Shown here: positions 42,065-44,963 of the stretch, piece by piece
Numbering within the stretch: position 1 is the first letter of the stretch
Layout of the letters: every line of letters begins with the position of its first letter
Source: JAYFQF01 sp034927285
Lineage (GTDB): Bacteria; Bacillota; Peptococcia; DRI-13; UBA5745
DNA: 44,963 nt
Direction of reading: 5' to 3'
Assembly (NCBI GenBank): GCA_034927285.1
Contig: JAYFQF010000050.1
Span: 1 to 44,963, forward strand
Made by a program: the position numbers and the translations under genes
The notes under the pieces: model-generated
What the model was told of the DNA's origin: nothing
Databases searched by the model: none
Seen by the model: the letters and a program-made list of their open reading frames with translations, nothing else

Positions 42065-44674
42065 ATGCTGGATCGGATATTTTTACAAGTCCTCAACATG
42101 AGTTTTACCGGCAGCTATGTGATCCTTTTTATCCTTCTGGCAAGGCTCCCGCTTCAGAAGGCTCCTAAGCTTTTTTCTTACGGGCTGTGGAGCGCCGCCT
42201 TGTTCCGGCTTATCTGCCCATGGTCTTTTGAAAGCGCTCTGAGCCTTTTGGCAATCGGCGGCAGGACCACAGAACAGCTGCGTCCCTTTCCTCTGGTTCC
42301 TTTTTCCCAAGGGCAAATAACCCTGGGAGCAGCCGGAAACGGCATCGGGTCCACTGGAAATACCACGGTTTCCCCCGTCATTTCCACCGGGGCTCCCGAG
42401 CCTTTATTGGAAAATATCTTCACGCTTTTCTGGCTGATCGGTATTGCGGCGCTGCTGACTTACAGCCTGGCCTCACTGTTCAGGCTGCGAAAACGCCTTA
42501 AAGGGGCCCTTTGCGGGGAAGACGGGGTTTATCTCTCCGAACATCTGTCCACGCCCTTTGTGATGGGCCTGCTCCATCCGAAAATTTACTTGCCCGAATC
42601 GCTTTCAGGCATGGAAAAGGAGTACATCCTGCTCCATGAACGAACCCACATCCGCCGGTATGATCATGTGATTAAACTCATCAGTTTCTTCGTTCTCTGC
42701 CTCCATTGGTTCAATCCGCTGGTCTGGCTGGCGTTTTTCCTTTCCGGCAGGGATATGGAAATGTCCTGCGACGAGGCGGTCATAAAAAAACTGGGAAACG
42801 GCGTAAAAAAAGAATATACAACTTCTCTGCTGTCTCTGTCCACGGGGCGGCGCATTGTGGGCGGCACCCCTTTGGCCTTCGGCGAGGGAGAGGCGAAAGG
42901 CCGCATCAAAAATGTGCTGAGCTATCAAAAGCCGGCCTTCTGGGCGGCAGCAGCGGGCCTTATCGCCGTAATTGCCGTATGTCTCGGGTTGGCCGCCGAC
43001 CCAAAATCCCCAGGCGGCCCTGCCGGCTACGCCGAAAAGCTGTGGCAGTACCGCACAGCTTATGTTGGAGATAACTCTGCCGTGGGCAATATGATCGGCG
43101 CCTTGGCTTTCCCCGACGGCGTCGCATATGAAAACTTTGAGCTGCACACAAAGGAACCGCCTTATGGGGTGACCATAAACCTTAGCACCGATACGGAAAC
43201 GCGCAATTACTATACCGGAGCATCCCATGAAGCTCCTTTCCAGCTCAATGCCTGCATCCTGTTTTCTCTGATTGAAAATACGGAATACATCACCTTCAGC
43301 CTGGACGACGGCATTTACGATCCCTACTCCATACAGTATACCTCCGATTGGGCAAGGAGCATAGCGGAAGCCGACCCCTGGGAAGAAAGCGAGACCCTTG
43401 AGGAATTCGAGAACCTTCTGGTCAACGTCAACGGCCGGGTAAATGCCGGTCCCGCCTCCGCCCAAAAGGAGACTCCCCCCGCTCAGCAGGCCGGACTGAC
43501 CTTTTGGGTAAAGCCCGACGAACCCCCTCAGGTGATCGGTGAAACCGCCGCCAAGGTCTGGCTGAATTCCTATATGGAAGATGTGCCGCCGGTGAATCGT
43601 CTTGCGGATTATAAAATCAATAAAGTCACGGTCATTTCCGGCACACCCAAAAAAGGGCAGACCTATGCGGAGATGAACTATCATTATGTGGTTCGTCTGA
43701 ATTACGACATTACCACCGCTTCCGAGGAATATTTAGCCGCCGGTGACGGGATTTCCGGAAAAGGTACCTTTAAGGATCTCTTCCGGGAACTTTGCGTAAA
43801 GGATTTAAGCGGCGGCAATTTTGAGATCGTAAGCGCCGGCACCGGCGGCGGAGAACAGGAGTTCGCCGACCCCCTTGAAGAGGCGGTTTCCAAAGCGATT
43901 TTAGAACGTGACCGGAGCGCCGGGCAGGACAGCGGCTTCATCTGCGAAAGCCACGTCACCCTGGCGGCCAAAGCCGGCGAACCCGCGGAAAACGGCGGCT
44001 CTGAAACACTGACCGTTTACGCTATAGTGCTTATCCAGAAATTCAACTATTCCGGCAGCGGCCTCACGGAAACAGGCGGCAGCCACATCCCCGCCGCCAT
44101 AACCTTTGAAGTGACTGAACCGAGCTTATATACGTTGAAGGAATATTGGGTTCCCCGGGACGGCTCTTATTACGGACCCGATATAAAGGAAAAGTTCCCC
44201 CGGGAAATCTGGGAAGATGCTTTTGATACCCAGAAGTATATTCTTGCCCAGATCCAAAGCTGTTACGCCCAGGCGGTGGAGTATAAAAAACTGGACACCC
44301 TGCCGATTATCGAAAAGCTGTTTGAAACAATCATGTCCTCTCCGGCTCATTCCTCCCGTCCCGGGGATTACCTTGACGCCCACAAGCTGGACTACCGGGA
44401 ACTGACCTACTACGGCGACTATACCCTGCGGTATGTGTTCGCGGAGTTTTTGAAGGGCGGCCAGACCGGCCTGAAAGGTCAGATCATGAGGGCGGTCATG
44501 GACGATCTTCTGGGCGCCGAGGCTGTGGAAATAAACGCGGATGACGGCCAGGCGTATTTTAACGCATGGCGGGAAGAAGTGCGGCGCAGACTTACGTCAA
44601 TGGGCATGGAGGCTGTACGCCATGGTTATCCCAAGTCCTATCTGCTGCTGACGATGCTTCCCGGGGAGGATTGA
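42065..44674 (+). CDS. BlaR1-like M56 membrane metallopeptidase with DUF4825-type sensor region
   Basis: This 869-residue protein begins with four transmembrane helices and an M56 zinc-protease domain: HERTHIRRYDH (HExxH) at about 197, followed by HWFNPLVW and MEMSCDEAVIKKLG. A helix at about 294-316 leads to a long extracellular part. That part starts with a DUF4825-like domain (LWQYRTAYVGDNSAVGNMIG) and continues through an unassigned region with NYHYVVRLNYDITT and an alpha-helical end. No penicillin-binding (SxxK/SxN/KTG) sensor domain is seen, so it is not a true BlaR1; it should sense another cell-wall or peptide signal and cleave the BlaI-like repressor encoded just upstream. A terminator follows. 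Confidence 0.88.
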   Translation: MLDRIFLQVLNMSFTGSYVILFILLARLPLQKAPKLFSYGLWSAALFRLICPWSFESALSLLAIGGRTTEQLRPFPLVPFSQGQITLGAAGNGIGSTGNTTVSPVISTGAPEPLLENIFTLFWLIGIAALLTYSLASLFRLRKRLKGALCGEDGVYLSEHLSTPFVMGLLHPKIYLPESLSGMEKEYILLHERTHIRRYDHVIKLISFFVLCLHWFNPLVWLAFFLSGRDMEMSCDEAVIKKLGNGVKKEYTTSLLSLSTGRRIVGGTPLAFGEGEAKGRIKNVLSYQKPAFWAAAAGLIAVIAVCLGLAADPKSPGGPAGYAEKLWQYRTAYVGDNSAVGNMIGALAFPDGVAYENFELHTKEPPYGVTINLSTDTETRNYYTGASHEAPFQLNACILFSLIENTEYITFSLDDGIYDPYSIQYTSDWARSIAEADPWEESETLEEFENLLVNVNGRVNAGPASAQKETPPAQQAGLTFWVKPDEPPQVIGETAAKVWLNSYMEDVPPVNRLADYKINKVTVISGTPKKGQTYAEMNYHYVVRLNYDITTASEEYLAAGDGISGKGTFKDLFRELCVKDLSGGNFEIVSAGTGGGEQEFADPLEEAVSKAILERDRSAGQDSGFICESHVTLAAKAGEPAENGGSETLTVYAIVLIQKFNYSGSGLTETGGSHIPAAITFEVTEPSLYTLKEYWVPRDGSYYGPDIKEKFPREIWEDAFDTQKYILAQIQSCYAQAVEYKKLDTLPIIEKLFETIMSSPAHSSRPGDYLDAHKLDYRELTYYGDYTLRYVFAEFLKGGQTGLKGQIMRAVMDDLLGAEAVEINADDGQAYFNAWREEVRRRLTSMGMEAVRHGYPKSYLLLTMLPGED

Positions 44675-44717
44675 CGGCAAAAGAGAAGGAGATCCGGCCC
44701 AAAACGATTAATGATCC

Positions 44718-44760
44718 TAAAAACGCAGGACGGCCTTACGGGTAAGGCGCCCTGCGTTTT
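44718..44760 (+). terminator. Terminator of the blaI-M56 operon
   Basis: AAAACGCAGG and GCCTTA pair in turn with TAAGGC and CCTGCGTTTT, giving a two-part stem with T residues at its 3' end. The A-rich 5' side makes it possibly active on the other strand also. It lies about 45 bases past the stop codon. Confidence 0.85.
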
Positions 44761-44821
44761 CAGATGGTGCTCAGGGAAATCAAGCTTATCTATAATGTTC
44801 ACTTGCCGCTTGGGAAATCCC

Positions 44822-44857
44822 AAAAAGAAAAAGCGCCCATTCCATAAGGAATGAGCG
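44822..44857 (-). terminator. Terminator of the rRNA operon
   Basis: On the minus strand GCGCTCATTCC pairs with GGAATGGGCGC (one G-T pair) around a four-base loop and is followed by TTTTTCTTTTT. It lies a few bases past the 3' end of 5S rRNA, as usual for rrn operons. Confidence 0.95.
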
Positions 44858-44861
44858 CAAT

Positions 44862-44963
44862 CCTGGCAGTGACATACTTTCCCGGGAATCCAGTCCAAGT
44901 ATTCTCTGCGCGGAAGGGCTTAACTGCTGTGTTCGGGATGGGAACAGGTGGGACCCCTTCGCT
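44862..44963 (-). rRNA. rrf: 5S ribosomal RNA, 5' end cut by window edge
   Basis: The minus strand contains the conserved 5S core: GGGGTCCCACCTGTTCCCAT, CCGAACACAGCAGTTAAGCC and the closing TGCCAGG. About 102 bases are in the window; the first dozen or so lie beyond the right edge. 23S and 16S rRNA genes should follow to the right. The operon is transcribed leftward, convergent with the blaI-M56 operon. Confidence 0.96.

Noticed and set aside
1..44963. CRISPR arrays, insertion sequences, prophage genes, tRNA genes
   Set aside because: No regularly spaced repeats, transposase or integrase frames, terminal inverted repeats or tRNA cloverleaf sequences were seen.

Overview
The window is a GC-rich (somewhat above 50%) chromosomal segment of a Gram-positive, probably endospore-forming member of the Clostridia (Bacillota). 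The grounds are a gene order that closely follows the Bacillus subtilis bofC-ruvAB-queA-tgt-yajC-secDF-recJ-relA-dtd-aspS region, the sporulation-type genes spoIID, bofC and ytaF, an LTA-synthase-like enzyme, S-layer homology (SLH) domains, a BlaI/M56 pair, and consensus Shine-Dalgarno and sigma-A-type promoter sequences. I cannot name the genus. Nearly all genes lie on the minus strand; exceptions are one orphan gene (30942-32699) and the blaI/M56 pair near the right end. The right edge cuts a 5S rRNA gene, the 3' end of an rRNA operon.

Left part (1-8560): a truncated membrane-anchored metallophosphoesterase; a 2010-residue secreted SLH protein; a cobalamin riboswitch with terminator directly upstream of it; and an XdhC/CoxI-type protein with unusual domain order. 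The SLH protein joins an alpha/alpha-barrel region to a DUF4430 domain, the two-part plan of animal intrinsic factor and transcobalamin. Under a B12 riboswitch this suggests a cell-surface corrinoid-capture protein. It is the most interesting item here.

Housekeeping core (8717-30050), at least four transcription units read leftward: (a) yebC-ruvC-ruvA-ruvB-queH-spoIID-queA-tgt, from a near-consensus promoter at 30021-30049; (b) yajC, with its own promoter and terminator; (c) secD-secF, whose perfect TTGACA-17-TATAAT promoter overlaps the yajC terminator tract; (d) lapA-recJ-relA-dtd-MBL hydrolase-hemZ-aspS, ending at the terminator at 8717-8760. They cover Holliday-junction resolution, queuosine tRNA modification, protein export, stringent response, D-aminoacyl-tRNA proofreading and tRNA charging. 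RecJ is fused to a complete RecQ-like helicase. A bofC-like gene lies just upstream of yebC.

Accessory part (30900-41400): an orphan plus-strand protein with a transglutaminase-like Cys/His pair, then minus-strand envelope and transport genes: aromatic-acid-exporter-like protein, CLC anion transporter of fluoride-subgroup appearance, a NUDIX-EamA-cyclase operon, MATE exporter, LTA-synthase-like enzyme (apparently leaderless) and a YtaF/MntP-like protein.

Right end (41600-44963): a blaI-like repressor gene with two dyad operators in its promoter, an M56 sensor protease with a non-beta-lactam-type extracellular region, a terminator, then the rRNA operon terminator and partial 5S rRNA on the opposite strand.
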